DNA of 64,000 nt from an uncultured Clostridia bacterium (GCA_947037025.1 CAMQSU010000003.1:30641-94640); one strand, 5' to 3'; counted from the stretch's first letter, positions 27,167 through 36,612 are shown. Program-made: numbers and translations. Notes: generated by a model from the sequence alone, not told the origin.

Positions 27167-27580
27167 TTATTTACTAATATTAATTTTTGCATTGCTTTGT
27201 GCGACATTGTTTTCTGCGATGATTGCATTTACTGCATCTTCGTGCGAGCGAGCAATCTGCATAAGTTTTCGTGTTTTCATGCTGATTGGCTGAACGGTGT
27301 AACTTTGGCTGTCTGTCGCCGAGTTTGTCTGCGTAGATTGGTTGACTGCAGATGATTGCGTGTTAGTTGAAGGATGTAAATTATCAGTGCTTGCCATGTC
27401 AAAATTATTGCTAAATGCAAAATTATTGTTAGATTGTTGGCCATTGTTATAGTTAGTAATAGGGGTTTGCTCGGGGAACATTGTAGTATTGGTTAATATG
27501 TTTTCTTTGTTTTCCGTAAATTGTTGAGGTTTTGCCTTGGGATTTGTAAAGAAACCATTGTAATTGCTAAACTTTTTCAT
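27167..27580 (-). CDS. Asn/Gln/Ser/Thr-rich low-complexity protein
   Basis: 137 residues. The first ~100 are low complexity, rich in Asn, Gln, Ser and Thr (for example N-N-G-Q-Q-S-N-N-N-F). A conserved-looking tail, K-T-R-K-L-M-Q-I-A-R-S-H-E-D-A-V-N-A-I-I-A, probably forms a helix. AAGGAG sits five bases before the ATG, so it is likely a real gene. It is divergent from the lipoprotein at 27712. No family recognised; the composition resembles prion-like or intrinsically disordered proteins. Confidence 0.6.
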   Translation of the reverse strand: MKKFSNYNGFFTNPKAKPQQFTENKENILTNTTMFPEQTPITNYNNGQQSNNNFAFSNNFDMASTDNLHPSTNTQSSAVNQSTQTNSATDSQSYTVQPISMKTRKLMQIARSHEDAVNAIIAENNVAQSNAKINISK

Positions 27581-27617
27581 ATTTTCTCCTTTTTTTTAAG
27601 AAAGTATCTACAAAGCA

Positions 27618-27646
27618 TTGATTTATTTGCTTCTTTATATTATAAT
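27618..27646 (+). promoter_or_regulatory. Sigma-A promoter of the 499-residue lipoprotein
   Basis: TTGATT (27618-27623), 17 bases, TATAAT (27641-27646), 66 bases before the start at 27712. Confidence 0.65.
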
Positions 27647-27711
27647 AGTATATGTTAATATTTATGCGTGATGATTGTATCACGCGACAATTTAGATTAC
27701 GGGAGAATGTT

Positions 27712-29211
27712 ATGTCAAAATATATTAAAAAGATATCTATGGTTATTACTGTTGTTCTAGTTGCACTTGTGTCACTAGTGGCTTGCTCAGCGCAAATCAC
27801 GTTATTAGAGGGTGGTGACCCTACTGCTGTTACTAAAAACAACAACTCTTTTATCGTGACTCAAGGCGATTACATGTATTACACTAACGGTAGCGTTGGT
27901 TACGATGCAATTGTTGAGGCTGATGATAATACTTACGGTAATGTTGTTAAAGGCGCTATTTATCGCTCTAAACTTGATGGTACGGATGCTAAAGTCCTTG
28001 TGCCTCAAATCGCGATGGACAATAATAGCAAAAATAGTTTGAATATTTTTGGTGAGTTCCTTTACTTCACTTCTCCATCAGTAACTACATCTAAAGATGG
28101 TGATCTTCAGACTACTTTTACTGACTTTTATAGAGTTGATATCACTGGTGATAATTTAGAGAAAATTACTACTCTTGAGACTGATTCTATGGAGTATAAA
28201 TTCACAAATTTAGGTCTTTATTACATTGAAGGTTCGGATGTTTTTTATGTTCCTTATAATGACGGAATTGGCAAAGTTAAGACTGTAGTTGAGGGCGTTG
28301 AATCATCTTTCTTATCTACTTGCGAAACTTATAATCCCGCTGATGCTGTTAAAGCTTCAATGAATTCTGCTTATACTAAATCTCCAGAGGAAATCGATGG
28401 TGATCCATATAACATTATGTATGCATTAAAGTCTAACGGCGAGACTGCTGTTTTATTAGACGGCAAAACTTCTAAGACTAAATACGAGATTAAGCACGTT
28501 GAGAGTGAGGGCGAAAATACAATAGTTTATTATAATAAGACTATCACTAAAAATTCTGTTGCTGATCCTTCTGCATTGTTTGCTACTAAGTTTGATAAAG
28601 ACCTTAAAGTTGTTACAGAAAAACAAATGAATATTGCAGCTCACGATTCTGCAACTATTAGATACAACACGTTTGATGACGGAGCTTTTGTAATTAATGG
28701 TGATGATATGTATATCCCTACAATTAGTGCTGATGGTACTGAATATGATGGAAAGAAAATCAGCTATAAGTTCAATGGTGATTTGACAGCAACTGAAATA
28801 TTTGATATCCGCGTTGAAGGTGACAGTCAATTCTTATACTATTTCAAGACTAATGGATTGTACAAACAGAAGATGAATCCAGCTGGCATAACTAATCCTA
28901 GCAACAAAAATGATTTTGGATTTATAGGCACTCCAACTCCGGTTGTTAAAGAGTATATTAAAACTGATGGCGTTGCTCCTGTTCTTATAGGGAATAACTT
29001 CTATTACATTAATACAAACTACTTAAACTACATGTATGTTGTAGATATTTCTGATATAGCTAATAAGCATTCTATTATTGGTCTTAGAACTGATGATGAT
29101 ATAGAGTCTTACATTAAGTTTGTTGATGAGATGGAAGAGGATGTTCGTATTTTGCACGATGCTCTTATTACTGAAGACTTAGAAGATATCAAACCGTTTG
29201 AAAAGAAATAA
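27712..29211 (+). CDS. Lipoprotein, beta-rich (DUF5050/propeller-like)
   Basis: About 499 residues. A type II signal peptide has lipobox S-L-V-A-C near residue 26. The mature protein repeats short strands such as Y-M-Y-Y-T-N-G, F-L-Y-F-T-S-P, L-Y-Y-I-E-G-S and N-F-Y-Y-I-N-T, separated by about 45-60 residues. That is the pattern of DUF5050-type beta-propeller proteins. I moved the start to ATG 27712, six bases after GGGAG; the longer frame adds an unlikely N-terminus. The role is unknown; it is exported and membrane-anchored. Confidence 0.72.
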   Translation: MSKYIKKISMVITVVLVALVSLVACSAQITLLEGGDPTAVTKNNNSFIVTQGDYMYYTNGSVGYDAIVEADDNTYGNVVKGAIYRSKLDGTDAKVLVPQIAMDNNSKNSLNIFGEFLYFTSPSVTTSKDGDLQTTFTDFYRVDITGDNLEKITTLETDSMEYKFTNLGLYYIEGSDVFYVPYNDGIGKVKTVVEGVESSFLSTCETYNPADAVKASMNSAYTKSPEEIDGDPYNIMYALKSNGETAVLLDGKTSKTKYEIKHVESEGENTIVYYNKTITKNSVADPSALFATKFDKDLKVVTEKQMNIAAHDSATIRYNTFDDGAFVINGDDMYIPTISADGTEYDGKKISYKFNGDLTATEIFDIRVEGDSQFLYYFKTNGLYKQKMNPAGITNPSNKNDFGFIGTPTPVVKEYIKTDGVAPVLIGNNFYYINTNYLNYMYVVDISDIANKHSIIGLRTDDDIESYIKFVDEMEEDVRILHDALITEDLEDIKPFEKK

Positions 29212-29259
29212 TTTCTTCTCAGTTTATATATAATAGCATTTAATATTGAATAATAATAT

Positions 29260-29292
29260 AAATAGTGAGTGCTTTTTTATCACTCACTATTT
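29260..29292 (+). terminator. Hairpin between lipoprotein and Wzz-like gene
   Basis: AAATAGTGAGTG (29260-29271) pairs perfectly with CACTCACTATTT (29281-29292). The tail is only TTTGCG, so termination efficiency is uncertain. Confidence 0.6.
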
Positions 29293-29343
29293 GCGTTAAA
29301 ATACACTCTGCTATAAATAATGTAGTAGAAAAATGAGGTTATA

Positions 29344-30114
29344 ATGAATATTACTTTAGGTACACTAGTTAAAAAAATAATGAAAAAATGGTATATAATT
29401 GCAAGTACTATCCTTGTCATGATTGTAGCGGCACTTATATATTCTGTTTATATTGTAGATGCAAACTATGTTAATACTGCAACAGCTACTCTGAAATATA
29501 ATAACTCAGTAGCGTCGACTGGATATATATCCGATGCAGATTTTAATCAGATGCAGCGGTTAATGTTGGATGATGAATTTAATGAGACAATTATAGAGAA
29601 GTTAGGAGCTTATGGTATTGCAGGGCTTGATATTTATAATATTGATCTTGAAAAAATAATTGTACTAAAAGAAGGTAGTAAGAGCAGTTTGATAACTTTT
29701 ACTAGTTCATACTCTGACGCTGAATTGTCATATGAAATTTTAACTGCATATGTTAATATTCTACAAAATGATCTTAATCCTTATAATCTTTACGGAAATG
29801 TAGATGTCTATTTTGCTATAGGAATTATTGAAGACGCAAGTATAATTAATCTAAATGATAATATGGCAAAGATGCTGATTTTAGCTGTTGGAATTGCTAT
29901 TATGTTTAGTGTTATTGGATTAGTAGTATACTTTATAACTGCTCGCAATCTTAAAAATATTATGGATTTCCAAAGCGAATTTGATATAAAGGTATTAGGT
30001 ATTATTACTTTTGATAATGATGGAAACATGACTTGCGATGGAGAAAATAAGAAAAGTGTTACACTTGAACATTTAAATAATAAGGATGAGGAGGTATGTC
30101 ATGATGGGGAATAA
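29344..30114 (+). CDS. Wzz/CapA-like polysaccharide chain-length protein
   Basis: 256 residues with membrane helices near 14-35 and 177-197 and an outer loop between. This is the topology of Wzz-type polysaccharide co-polymerases and of the membrane activators of Gram-positive BY-kinases. The N-terminal L-V-K-K-I-M-K-K-W-Y-I-I and the segment T-A-T-A-T-L-K-Y are typical. It probably controls the length of a capsular or exopolysaccharide. Its end overlaps the start of the next gene, so the pair is translationally coupled. Confidence 0.78.
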   Translation: MNITLGTLVKKIMKKWYIIASTILVMIVAALIYSVYIVDANYVNTATATLKYNNSVASTGYISDADFNQMQRLMLDDEFNETIIEKLGAYGIAGLDIYNIDLEKIIVLKEGSKSSLITFTSSYSDAELSYEILTAYVNILQNDLNPYNLYGNVDVYFAIGIIEDASIINLNDNMAKMLILAVGIAIMFSVIGLVVYFITARNLKNIMDFQSEFDIKVLGIITFDNDGNMTCDGENKKSVTLEHLNNKDEEVCHDGE

Positions 30115-30739
30115 TTTAGATGACAGAACTAGCGCCGTAATGGCGAGTTCGGAGATGCTAAATATCGTTAATAATCTGATTGAAGTTGTAGACAATAATA
30201 AGAACAGCCCGATCGCGATTATGCCGCTTTCTAATAATCATAGATCTGCTGAAGTGGTGTCTACTATTGCTAGTACTATTAGTAGTTATGCAAGGAAAGT
30301 TATTTTGATAGACGCTTTAACTGATGGAAATTTCGAAATTTGCACTAATGGACAGGATGGTTTGTTTGAGTACATTGTTGAGGATAAAGATCTAGAAAAG
30401 TGTATAATAAAAAACGCTAATCTAAGCTATGATATAATGCCGTCTGGCAATATGTTGAACGGTATAGAGTTAGCACATCACGCAGATTTTGAAGCTAAAA
30501 TAACAGCTTTATATAAGTTTTATGATGTTGTTTTTGTGTGCGTTACCAAAGCATTCGATGGCGTTACAGCTTCAATTGCAAACAAAATTGGTCAAACTAT
30601 GATTATCATTGATAAGAGCATTGATAATCAGCGCGACCTTATCACGTCTAAAAATTCTCTTTCAAACTTTATAGGAGCTGTAATTTTGAAATCTTCTAAA
30701 CGTACATTCAAACAGTGGTTGAACACTAAAAGTAAGTAA
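30101..30739 (+). CDS. BY-kinase (CpsD)-like protein without ATP-binding motifs
   Basis: About 212 residues with the layout of the cytoplasmic P-loop partner of Wzz-like proteins. The Walker A position reads M-P-L-S-N-N-H-R-S-A-E instead of P-G-E-G-K-S/T. Walker A' is reduced to V-I-L-I-D-A-L-T-D, and Walker B to Y-D-V-V-F-V-C-V-T-K with no acidic pair. The C-terminus has no tyrosine cluster. It is therefore probably a non-catalytic scaffold. ATG 30101 lies six bases after GAGGAGG and overlaps the upstream gene by 14 bases. The family assignment rests on context plus fold pattern. Confidence 0.62.
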   Translation: MMGNNLDDRTSAVMASSEMLNIVNNLIEVVDNNKNSPIAIMPLSNNHRSAEVVSTIASTISSYARKVILIDALTDGNFEICTNGQDGLFEYIVEDKDLEKCIIKNANLSYDIMPSGNMLNGIELAHHADFEAKITALYKFYDVVFVCVTKAFDGVTASIANKIGQTMIIIDKSIDNQRDLITSKNSLSNFIGAVILKSSKRTFKQWLNTKSK

Positions 30740-30781
30740 TTAAACTTTATAGAGATGTGAATATCAAAAGAGGAGGATGAC

Positions 30782-31681
30782 ATGAATATATTGAATATAT
30801 TGTCTTCATCAGCAGGCATTTGGCTTGATGAAACATTTAGAGCATTTGATCATGCTATTTTACAAGCGTTTAGGGATTTGCATGAGAGCGCGGGTGTGTT
30901 TTTTGACCCGTTTTTCAAATTTATTACCTATTTAGGTGATGAAGGTATTGCAATAATTATTTTTGCTTTAATGCTTGTATGTTTCAATAAAACAAGGCGT
31001 GCTGGAGTTTCTGCCGGTGTTGCGATACTTATTGGTATTATAATAACTAATTTAATACTTAAAAATGTAGTTGATAGGGCTAGACCTTATAATTCGAGCG
31101 ATGAATATTACCGATGGTTTGTAGAAGTATTTAATAGTGGCTTAAGTGATAAATCTTTCCCATCAGGACATGCGACAGCGGCATTTGCTTTAGTTACAGC
31201 GTTGTTCCTTGTGGGTGATAAGCGTTACAGCTGGCTTGGGTTTATTTTCGGATCATTGATGTGCATTTCAAGAATTTATCTTGTAGTTCATTATCCTACC
31301 GATGTCATTGCGGGTGCTCTAGTTGGTATTATTTCAGGAATTGGTGGATATTTTATTACTTCAGCAATTTATAAGAAAATAAATAAACATGATAACCGTT
31401 TTACTAATGTGTTTCTCACGTATGATGCATTTTCTGTTATTAATTCAATTAAAGCGAAGTATAATAAGAAAAAGCAAGTTGCTGTTGCCCCTCCTATATT
31501 AGGTTGTGATTGCGGTAGTGATGACAATTTAAGCGGCGAAACTGATGCAAACGAAGAAAGCGCAAACGAATTAAACAACAGCTTAGATTTAGTGAATGAT
31601 GTTAATGTGGAAAGTAGCGTTAAATCAGATGCTAATCAAGCAGTTGACGTGTTAAATAATAAAGAAGATAAAAAAAAGTAA
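30782..31681 (+). CDS. PAP2-family lipid phosphatase with acidic tail
   Basis: 299 residues. The three PAP2 motifs are present: K-N-V-V-D-R-A-R-P, F-P-S-G-H-A-T and S-R-I-Y-L-V-V-H-Y-P-T-D, with about six membrane helices. It likely dephosphorylates undecaprenyl pyrophosphate or a phosphatidyl lipid at the outer membrane face. The last ~75 residues form an Asp/Asn/Ser-rich tail, similar in style to the tails of the glycosyltransferase at 4170 and the P-type ATPase at 15631. It lies 42 bases after the kinase-like gene; recycling lipid carrier for polysaccharide export would fit. Confidence 0.87.
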   Translation: MNILNILSSSAGIWLDETFRAFDHAILQAFRDLHESAGVFFDPFFKFITYLGDEGIAIIIFALMLVCFNKTRRAGVSAGVAILIGIIITNLILKNVVDRARPYNSSDEYYRWFVEVFNSGLSDKSFPSGHATAAFALVTALFLVGDKRYSWLGFIFGSLMCISRIYLVVHYPTDVIAGALVGIISGIGGYFITSAIYKKINKHDNRFTNVFLTYDAFSVINSIKAKYNKKKQVAVAPPILGCDCGSDDNLSGETDANEESANELNNSLDLVNDVNVESSVKSDANQAVDVLNNKEDKKK

Positions 31682-31713
31682 AATAATACATAAGTCGTGT
31701 TTTACGATATTAA

Positions 31714-31747
31714 AAATACCATTCGATAAACTATCGAATGGTATTTT
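31714..31747. terminator. Bidirectional terminator between convergent genes
   Basis: AATACCATTCGATA (31715-31728) pairs perfectly with TATCGAATGGTATT (31732-31745) around a 3-base loop, with A run before and T run after. It ends the PAP2 gene and can also serve the AraC-type gene on the other strand. Confidence 0.88.
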
Positions 31748-31875
31748 GTTATATTAAATTGTTTTAAAGAATAAAGTGATATATTAATTTGATTAATAAT
31801 TATTACTGGATATAGTTTAACAATATAATTTACATTTTGCGTGTATAGTATTGCAATGTAGTAATTTATTGTATA

Positions 31876-32652
31876 TTATATTTCATTGTATTGCGTTTTT
31901 GCTAAAGATGGCGTAATTCCTGTTATGCTTATGAAGTTTCTATTAAAGTTTCTAACACTATCATAACCGCATTCAAGAGCGATTTCATGCATGTTAAGAT
32001 TGTTTTCCTTTATTAGTGCGATAGCATATTCTATTCTGTACTCATTAATAACTCGTGACAAATTTTGACCGAAGCACTTGCCAAAAATGTTTGAAACATA
32101 GTGACTGTTATATTCTAATAATTCTGATAACTCAATAAGATTAGGTGATTTGTTGAAGTTTTCATCTAAATATTTAAGTGTATCTAGTGTGAACGAGCGA
32201 TATTTGGCGTCACGTGTATAGAATACATTATCCTCATTAAATATAGAAAACATCATGCAAAGATGAGCAGTGACTCTGTATTTGTCGGTAATATGCTCTT
32301 TAAGATCAGTTATAATATCTGGCATATTTGTAAGCCTAAATATAGGAGTTTTGGCATATAAATCGTTGTAATATTCCGCTAGATCAGGAATGTATTTACA
32401 AGGGAATACACCTACAAAAATTTTGCTGCTACTCGTAGATATTATGCTGTGTGTTTGGTTCGGCATTATAATACTGGTGTCTCCAGCTGTAAGCGTTTGC
32501 ATTACATTATCTATTAGCAAATCGATTGTTCCATCGTAGCAGTGCACGAACTGTACATCACTATGGTAATGTAGTTTAGAAGTGTGGTTTGTATAGTCCG
32601 CTATGGATATTTGACCATTCTTTATATCGAACTTTCTCATGCTTTCATTCAT
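31876..32652 (-). CDS. AraC-family transcriptional regulator with cupin domain
   Basis: 258 residues. The N-terminal ~90 residues form a cupin-type sugar-binding domain (L-H-Y-H-S-D-V-Q-F-V-H, then G-D-T-S-I-I-M-P-N-Q-T-H). The C-terminal ~100 residues hold the two helix-turn-helix motifs, ending with I-A-L-E-C-G-Y-D-S-V-R-N-F-N-R-N-F. It is divergent from the beta-mannosidase operon, which it probably controls in response to a sugar. GAGAGG lies eight bases before the ATG. Direct repeats in its own promoter suggest autoregulation. Confidence 0.92.
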   Translation of the reverse strand: MNESMRKFDIKNGQISIADYTNHTSKLHYHSDVQFVHCYDGTIDLLIDNVMQTLTAGDTSIIMPNQTHSIISTSSSKIFVGVFPCKYIPDLAEYYNDLYAKTPIFRLTNMPDIITDLKEHITDKYRVTAHLCMMFSIFNEDNVFYTRDAKYRSFTLDTLKYLDENFNKSPNLIELSELLEYNSHYVSNIFGKCFGQNLSRVINEYRIEYAIALIKENNLNMHEIALECGYDSVRNFNRNFISITGITPSLAKTQYNEI

Positions 32653-32688
32653 ATATTATACCTCTCTATAATCTTACTTTATGTCTAT

Positions 32689-32717
32689 ATAATATAGTAT
32701 TTGTCTGTATTTGTCAA
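32689..32717 (-). promoter_or_regulatory. Promoter of the AraC-type regulator
   Basis: On the minus strand TTGACA (32712-32717), 17 bases, TATTAT (32689-32694). Confidence 0.75.
32696..32715. promoter_or_regulatory. Two 10-bp direct repeats, likely AraC-type operator
   Basis: AGTATTTGTC (32696-32705) and TGTATTTGTC (32706-32715) lie head to tail, one helical turn apart, in the spacer of the regulator's own promoter. AraC-family proteins bind direct repeats, so this is a plausible autoregulatory site. The rest of the 32653-33013 gap is AT-rich and holds the divergent promoter at 32947-32975. Confidence 0.5.
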
Positions 32718-32946
32718 TCTTTTTAATGTAAATAAATTTAATTAAACATATATTTAAGTCTTATAGACAATTTGTTCTACAATTAGTTGGTAGAAGCCAA
32801 TTGATTTGCATTTAAATTAAAATTTATTAGATATTATATATAAATCTACAATATTTTATCGCATTTATAATTAATAGTATTAATATATTTATTCAGAAAT
32901 ACGATTGAAAAATTGATAAATTTTTAAAATAATATTGATTTTGCTA

Positions 32947-32975
32947 TTGCAGTATTGGTAAATTTATGATATAAT
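32947..32975 (+). promoter_or_regulatory. Weak promoter of the beta-mannosidase operon
   Basis: TATAAT (32970-32975) with TTGCAG (32947-32952) 17 bases upstream. The poor -35 fits a promoter that needs an activator such as the divergent AraC-type protein. Confidence 0.55.
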
Positions 32976-33013
32976 TATATTGTTAATAATATAATGTTAC
33001 TTATGAGGTGTTT

Positions 33014-35581
33014 ATGAATTTAGAATTAAATGGAGACTGGTTTTTTAAGCAAGAAAATGATGCGCAGTGGATGGAGGCTAAGGTACCTGGCTGTAATTTT
33101 ATTGACTTGATAAATAACAAAGTTATTGCGGATCCTTTTTATGGCACTAACGAGAAAAATTGTTATTGGATTGCAGAGAAAAATTGGATTTACAAACGCA
33201 ACTTTGAGGTTACTAGTGAAATGCTTAGTCATGATAGATTGATAATTGTATTTAAAATGTTGGATACTCTTGCAACAATTATTATTAATGACAAGGTTGT
33301 TGCAAGTACTTGTAATTGCCATATAAAACATTCTTTTGATGTTAAAGATATGCTTGTTGTGGGGGATAATAAAATTGAAATAACTTTTTTGTCGCCTGTT
33401 GAATATGTTATTGCTGAGCAAGAAAAAGAGAAATGTCCTGCAAACAATAATGGATTAAATGGTATCCCGCATATTAGAAAACCGCAGTGTCATTTTGGAT
33501 GGGATTGGGGTCCAGTCCTAACTCCTAGTGGTATTAGTGATGATGTATACATTGAGTGCGTGAATAACGCGGCTATCGATGATGTTAGGATTAGGCAAAT
33601 ACATACTGACGGCATAGTTAGTCTTAGTGTTGATGTGAAAATTGATAATTTTGACGGTGAAAAAATATATTGTGATGTTGTTGTAACTTGCCCAAAAGGA
33701 GTAAATCAAACTATATCAAATAATGTTACATGTGATGCAAACGCTTTGTTTGTTATCAATGCACCAGAAATTTGGAGCATTAGAGAGCTTAATGGGTTAG
33801 ATAAACAGCCGCTTTATACTGTAAGTGTAACTTTAAAGAAAAACGATATAGTGATAGGAACTTCTACAAGGAAAATAGGATTGAGGACAATATGTCTTAA
33901 TCAGGATATTGATAAGTACGGCAAGAATTTTCAGTTTATAATTAATGATACTGCTATTTTTGCAAAGGGTGCTAACTGGATACCTGCTGACAGTTTTATT
34001 AATGCTTGCAGTAGAGAAAAGCTAGAATATTATATAAAATCTGCTGCAGATTGCAACTTTAATATGATTAGAGTTTGGGGCGGTGGATATTATGAAAGTG
34101 ATGATTTCTATGACTTGTGCGACGAGTATGGCATACTAGTTTGGCAGGATTTTGCTTTTGCGTGTCAACCGTATCCTTTCTTTATTGATGAATTCACTGC
34201 TAATGTAACTGAGGAAATTGCCAGCGTTGTTGCTCGTATCCGTGACCATGCAAGCTTGTGTTTGTGGTGCGGCAATAATGAAATTGAACTTATGGCGATT
34301 GCTTGGAAACTTCGCACTAAGTATGTTAAATGGACAGAGAAGTTTTTTTGGGAGTTGCTTCCAAAAATCCTTGCACCGTTTGACGATGCTACACCTTATA
34401 TCGCAGGGACGCCTATTGGTACTGCTCATGATAAGGGGTTTGGGAATGATAATGTTGGTGATACGCATCTATGGGCAGTTTGGCATGGGCTTCAACCTAT
34501 GACTTATTACCGCAAACGCATGACAAGATTTTGTTCGGAGTTTGGCTTTGAGTCACTTCCTGACCTTAAAACTATTAAATGTTTTGCAGAAGAAAAAGAT
34601 TATTCGCTAACGTCACCAGTCTTTTCAAGTCATCAAAAGTGCAATAGTGGTAATATGAAAATGGCGTATTACATAGCTTCGAGATTTGCACTACCTAAGA
34701 AGTTTGAGGACTATATTTATTTGTCGCAGATATGTCAACAAGAATGTATCCGCGATGCAACGGAGCATTGGAGGAGATATAAAGGTCAATGTAACGGCTC
34801 GCTTTTTTGGCAGTACAATGATTGTTGGCCAGTTTGTTCATGGTCAAGTATAGATTATTATGGCAATTTTAAGGCACTTCAATATACCTCAAAACATTTT
34901 TTTGCACCTGTAATGATATCATTTGAGGACACTAAAAAGAAAATTGATGTATATGTAATTAATGATAAACTAAGCAGCTATTCTGTAAGTGTAGAGCTGA
35001 AGCTTTTAGACTTTAACGGGAACAAACTGTGGGATAAATGCGTTAATACAAATGTCAACATTAATTGCTCAAGTAAGATTTTATCTATTAAAACTTGCGA
35101 GTTAAAATGCAAGGCGGGTAATATAAATAACTGCGTTTTAGTCGCTAATATGTATTGCGATGGCAAGTTGATTTCTAGTAAAAAATTGCTATTTGATAAG
35201 GAAAAAAACATTCAACTTCCTAAATGCAAATTTGATATTAATTGCAGAGTTGAAGGGGATGAGGCAGTGTATACTATTCTATCAGATAAGTTTGCGAGGC
35301 TCGTTCAAGTTTTCGCTAAGACTAATTGTAATCCGCTATCGGACAACTTTTTTGATATATCAGCTGGGGAAAGTGTAGAGATTAGGCAGACAATGGATAA
35401 AGACTATTCAGTAGATGAATTACTTGCAAATATTTCTATTACGTCAGTAGCTGATATTAAACCAAAAGGTAGTAAATTTGGAGATTTAATGATACGCGTT
35501 AAAGTATTCATGACGCCAATTAACTTTTTCAACTGGATTTATTACAATAAAATTCCTAGGGAAATAAAAGTGAAAAACTAA
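33014..35581 (+). CDS. Beta-mannosidase, glycoside hydrolase family 2
   Basis: About 855 residues, full length for GH2 beta-mannosidases. The N-terminal sugar-binding domain begins L-E-L-N-G-D-W-F-F-K; the catalytic barrel holds R-V-W-G-G-G-Y-Y-E-S-D-D-F-Y, the acid/base Glu in W-C-G-N-N-E-I-E (about residue 422) and the nucleophile Glu in F-C-S-E-F-G-F-E-S (about 509). There is no signal peptide, so it acts in the cytoplasm on imported mannosides such as Man-beta-1,4-GlcNAc or mannobiose. ATG 33014 lies five bases after GAGG; the GTG at 33008 overlaps that site. It is first in an operon with a PfkB kinase. Confidence 0.93.
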   Translation: MNLELNGDWFFKQENDAQWMEAKVPGCNFIDLINNKVIADPFYGTNEKNCYWIAEKNWIYKRNFEVTSEMLSHDRLIIVFKMLDTLATIIINDKVVASTCNCHIKHSFDVKDMLVVGDNKIEITFLSPVEYVIAEQEKEKCPANNNGLNGIPHIRKPQCHFGWDWGPVLTPSGISDDVYIECVNNAAIDDVRIRQIHTDGIVSLSVDVKIDNFDGEKIYCDVVVTCPKGVNQTISNNVTCDANALFVINAPEIWSIRELNGLDKQPLYTVSVTLKKNDIVIGTSTRKIGLRTICLNQDIDKYGKNFQFIINDTAIFAKGANWIPADSFINACSREKLEYYIKSAADCNFNMIRVWGGGYYESDDFYDLCDEYGILVWQDFAFACQPYPFFIDEFTANVTEEIASVVARIRDHASLCLWCGNNEIELMAIAWKLRTKYVKWTEKFFWELLPKILAPFDDATPYIAGTPIGTAHDKGFGNDNVGDTHLWAVWHGLQPMTYYRKRMTRFCSEFGFESLPDLKTIKCFAEEKDYSLTSPVFSSHQKCNSGNMKMAYYIASRFALPKKFEDYIYLSQICQQECIRDATEHWRRYKGQCNGSLFWQYNDCWPVCSWSSIDYYGNFKALQYTSKHFFAPVMISFEDTKKKIDVYVINDKLSSYSVSVELKLLDFNGNKLWDKCVNTNVNINCSSKILSIKTCELKCKAGNINNCVLVANMYCDGKLISSKKLLFDKEKNIQLPKCKFDINCRVEGDEAVYTILSDKFARLVQVFAKTNCNPLSDNFFDISAGESVEIRQTMDKDYSVDELLANISITSVADIKPKGSKFGDLMIRVKVFMTPINFFNWIYYNKIPREIKVKN

Positions 35582-35658
35582 TAATAATAGATATTGCTGA
35601 TCGTTTTAATAAGTTTTCGAGAATTAAAAAAAAAAAATTATAAAATTGTGAGGGATAT

Positions 35659-36612
35659 ATGAATAAAGTGATATGTATAGGTGAGAGCCTAATAGATTTT
35701 ATGCCTAATGCAAATGCTGAGCTTAGCTATACGGCTAAGGCGGGCGGTGCTCCAAGTAATGTTTGTGCGTGTGTATCAAAATTAGGCGGAAACGGCTGTT
35801 ATTTAGGCAAGCTAAGCACGGATGTGTTTTCTAGATTTCTGCTAAATACAATGCAAAAATGGGGGGTTAATACTGATTATGTTGTTATTGATGAAAAGTA
35901 TCAAACTGCACTTGCATTTGTAACATTAGATGATAATGGCGATAGAGAATTTAGTTTTTATCGCAATGAAAGCTGTGACTTAATGTTGAATGAAAATGAG
36001 ATTAATCCTGACATGTTCAGCGCTGGAGATATACTTCATTTTTGCTCAGTTGGACTTGTAGAGTCGCCATCTAAGTATGCACATTTGAAAGCTATAGAAC
36101 TTGCAAAAAAAGCAGGAGCTAAAATATCTTTTGATGTTAATATTAGACAGAATTTGTGGGATAATATTGATAATTGTATTGCGACAATTTTGAAGTTTAT
36201 AGGCAGTGCTGATATCGTTAAAGTAACTGATGAAGAATTACAGTTGTTGACTGGAGAAAAGTGCGAAAATACTGCAGTTAAATTACTGCTAAAAAAGGCT
36301 GAAAATTGTAAAATTTTGCTTGTCACTAAAGGCAAAAATGGTGTTGCAGTTTTTGATAGAAATTTAGCTAGTTTTAATAGAGATGCAGTAGATGTGAAAG
36401 TAGTTGATACTACTGGTGCGGGAGATTGTTTTATAGGGTCAGTGCTTTATCATTTGTGTAAGGGAATTGCAACATTTGACTTAAAAAGCATGGTAAACAC
36501 TGTTGATTTTGCAAGTTATGGGTGCGGTGTTGTTATTGGTAAGAGCGGCGCTATGGAAGCAATGCCTACGCAAGAAGATATAACAAACCTGATAGAAAAA
36601 TGCAATAAATAA
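35659..36612 (+). CDS. PfkB-family sugar kinase (fructokinase-like)
   Basis: 317 residues. The N-terminal I-C-I-G-E-S-L-I-D-F and A-G-G-A-P-S-N-V-C-A match PfkB signature 1, and D-T-T-G-A-G-D-C-F-I-G-S is the anion-hole/catalytic signature 2 with Asp as base. It resembles ScrK-type fructokinases. In this operon, between a beta-mannosidase and mannose-6-phosphate isomerase, mannose or fructose are the likely substrates. GAGGG lies seven bases before the ATG. Confidence 0.88.
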   Translation: MNKVICIGESLIDFMPNANAELSYTAKAGGAPSNVCACVSKLGGNGCYLGKLSTDVFSRFLLNTMQKWGVNTDYVVIDEKYQTALAFVTLDDNGDREFSFYRNESCDLMLNENEINPDMFSAGDILHFCSVGLVESPSKYAHLKAIELAKKAGAKISFDVNIRQNLWDNIDNCIATILKFIGSADIVKVTDEELQLLTGEKCENTAVKLLLKKAENCKILLVTKGKNGVAVFDRNLASFNRDAVDVKVVDTTGAGDCFIGSVLYHLCKGIATFDLKSMVNTVDFASYGCGVVIGKSGAMEAMPTQEDITNLIEKCNK

